Shown: in pieces, positions 7,365 through 8,329 of the stretch | Layout of the letters: each line of letters starts with the position of its first letter | How positions within the stretch are numbered: position 1 is the stretch's first letter | Assembly (NCBI GenBank): GCA_030670605.1 | Contig: DAOVBK010000054.1 | Span: 1-8,329, forward strand | Reading direction: 5' to 3' | DNA: 8,329 nt | Origin: Candidatus Stahliibacteriota bacterium | GTDB lineage: Bacteria > Hydrothermota > Tepidihabitantia > SM23-42 | Made by a program: the position numbers and the translations under genes | The notes under the pieces: model-generated | Database searches by the model: none | Told to the model about the DNA's origin: nothing | What the model saw: the letters and a program-made list of their open reading frames with translations, nothing else

Positions 7365-7365
7365 G
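7350..7365 (-). repeat. Right inner inverted repeat (16 bp, perfect)
   Basis: AATGTTGAATGTTGAG on the + strand, the reverse complement of 6908-6923. It contains the stop codon of the transposase tail (TGA 7362-7364) and an ATG at 7358 in frame with the MFS gene. Confidence 0.75.
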
Positions 7366-7376
7366 ATTTAACCCCA
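7365..7376 (-). repeat. Right outer inverted repeat, touching the MFS start codon
   Basis: GATTTAACCCCA on the + strand, paired with 6836-6847 at 11 of 12 bases. Its final A is the first base of the ATG at 7376. Confidence 0.5.
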
Positions 7377-8329
7377 TGTGGCGGTTATTTAGAAACCGAG
7401 GGCTCGTCTTTTTAGGACTGAGCAATACCATTTCACAGTTCGGTGACCGGTTGACCCACATGGTCATTATTACGCTCATCGGGTCTCTTTTTGCTGGGCG
7501 CATTTCTGCGTTCAGTGAGTTTGCAATCACGTGGTCTCTTCCCATTGTCATTCTATCACCGTTTGCAGGTGTCATCATCGACCACGCCAATACACGTTCT
7601 ATTATGTTTCGCTGTCACCTGATTCAAGCGATTCTCATTTTCATCACCCCGACCTTCATTGCCCTCACAAAAAGCATGGTGCCGATTTGGATTCTCGTTG
7701 TCCTCTTCTTTTCCTTGGATTTATTCAATAACACATCCAAGAATGCTGTCATTCCAGATCTCGTCAAAACGAACGAACTTGTCACTGCAAACTCAATCAT
7801 TATTATCCTTGCGCGGATTGCGACCTTTGCCGGGATGGTTGGTGGCGGGCACCTCGTTGAGTGGGCCGGCTGGCGACTCGGCTTCTATATCAATGCTTCT
7901 ACACACTTTATTGCCGGTATCCTCGTGCTCGGCATGGGCGCAAAGATGCTCTTTGAGCCGGTACAGCGATTTGAGTACTCTCTCATTCGAGAACTCGGCA
8001 AGTCTTTCAGCCGTTTCATCGAAGACCTGAAAGAACTTGGTAGTCTACTTATCCGAGACCGCGTAGTACAGTTCGTCATGCTTTCAGTATTCGTACTGCC
8101 TTTTGTTGCGACGATCGCGTACACCGTTCTCGTTTTTCTTATCCAGCAGGAGTTCGGTCAAGGAACAAGAGGTGTTGGCTGGCTCGGTGGTATCATCGGC
8201 GTCGGCATGCTCATCGGCGGTGTGCTCATGGGTTTTCTCGGCACGTATGTGAATCGCGCAAAAATAGTTATTGGTAGTATTGCTGTGCTTGCGCTCTTTT
8301 TTGTTATTGGACCATTTCTCATTTCTCCG
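7376..8329 (+). CDS. Major facilitator superfamily exporter (MFS_3/EntS-like), 3' end outside window
   Basis: From ATG 7376 the frame is open for 318 codons to the last base of the window, with no stop, so the gene continues beyond it. The N-terminus (MWRLFRNRGLVFLGLSNTIS, then QFGDRL) is typical of drug- or siderophore-exporter-type MFS proteins. The loop after the second hydrophobic segment is a variant of MFS motif A, G65-x3-D69-x4-R74. The family segment VIPDLVKTNELVTANSI is at about 125-141. Hydrophobic helices follow at roughly 141-157, 165-188, 233-257, 266-289 and 297-316, around a cytoplasmic linker at about 190-230. About 400 residues and 12 helices are usual, so some 80-100 residues are missing. 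The substrate cannot be told. Starts at ATG 7358 and TTG 7361 are possible in frame (stop TGA at 7355), but 7376 gives the family-like N-terminus. No good Shine-Dalgarno sequence is visible. The start abuts the mobile element, whose promoter at 6922-6949 may drive the gene. Confidence 0.85.
   Translation, partial: MWRLFRNRGLVFLGLSNTISQFGDRLTHMVIITLIGSLFAGRISAFSEFAITWSLPIVILSPFAGVIIDHANTRSIMFRCHLIQAILIFITPTFIALTKSMVPIWILVVLFFSLDLFNNTSKNAVIPDLVKTNELVTANSIIIILARIATFAGMVGGGHLVEWAGWRLGFYINASTHFIAGILVLGMGAKMLFEPVQRFEYSLIRELGKSFSRFIEDLKELGSLLIRDRVVQFVMLSVFVLPFVATIAYTVLVFLIQQEFGQGTRGVGWLGGIIGVGMLIGGVLMGFLGTYVNRAKIVIGSIAVLALFFVIGPFLISP

Larger units (their letters stand above)
6836..7376 (+). mobile_element. 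Decayed RAYT (IS200/IS605-like) element bounded by nested inverted repeats
   Basis: The stretch between the barrel gene and the MFS gene is bracketed by two nested inverted repeats: an outer pair, 6836-6847 and 7365-7376, matching at 11 of 12 bases, and a perfect inner 16-base pair, 6908-6923 and 7350-7365. It contains a broken RAYT transposase gene and an inward promoter. Bases 6832-6954 hold no gene but several small inverted repeats: the 6832-6854 hairpin, CCAAA-CA-TTTGG at 6867-6878, and CCCCG (6847-6851) opposite CGGGG (6882-6886). Hairpin-rich ends are typical of RAYT/REP systems, which move as single strands and leave no target duplication. Exact ends cannot be fixed without a second copy or an empty site. 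Confidence 0.6.

Noticed and set aside
6908..7365. CRISPR array or satellite from the CAACATT repeats
   Set aside because: Only two 7-base units occur on each side, arranged as an inverted pair around a transposase remnant; there are no spacers.
7072..7590. 172-residue open frame on the - strand across the transposase remnant and MFS start
   Set aside because: It is antisense to two recognisable coding regions, has no family-like features, and its composition is that of a mirrored frame.

Overview
The window reads entirely on the + strand. It looks like chromosome from a diderm (Gram-negative-type), probably anaerobic bacterium from a little-cultured lineage. The grounds are a Tat-exported DUF362 protein, a membrane polyferredoxin, a large outer-membrane beta-barrel protein ending in Phe, and a RAYT/IS200-like transposase remnant. 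Moderate GC and free use of GTG/TTG starts fit lineages such as WOR-3, Cloacimonadota or Latescibacterota, but that placement is a weak inference.

Region 1 (1-6833) is a tight four-gene run that looks like one operon: (i) the 3' part of a small probable lipoprotein resembling DUF6599; (ii) a Tat-signal DUF362 protein; (iii) a 501-residue NapH-like membrane protein fused to a NapG/MauM-like polyferredoxin, with six Cys-rich Fe-S sites and two membrane CxxxCP motifs; (iv) a 1279-residue secreted protein with an N-terminal beta-propeller, a beta-rich middle and a C-terminal outer-membrane barrel. Gaps are 8, 32 and 3 bases. Genes i-iii suggest an envelope redox module: the polyferredoxin carries electrons across or along the inner membrane, and the exported DUF362 protein, which has no cluster motif of its own, may be the partner or substrate-binding part. 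How gene iv belongs is unknown. It would put an outer-membrane, partner-binding protein in the same transcript.

Region 2 (6832-7376) is a small decayed mobile element. Two nested inverted repeats bracket a RAYT (REP-associated tyrosine transposase) gene that keeps its N-terminus with the HUH motif and its C-terminal DNA-binding tail, but has lost the catalytic middle and is frameshifted. A near-consensus sigma70 promoter lies just inside the left repeat and points inward.

Region 3 (7376-8329) is the 5' part of an MFS exporter, open to the window edge. Its start codon abuts the right end of the element, so the element may supply its promoter.
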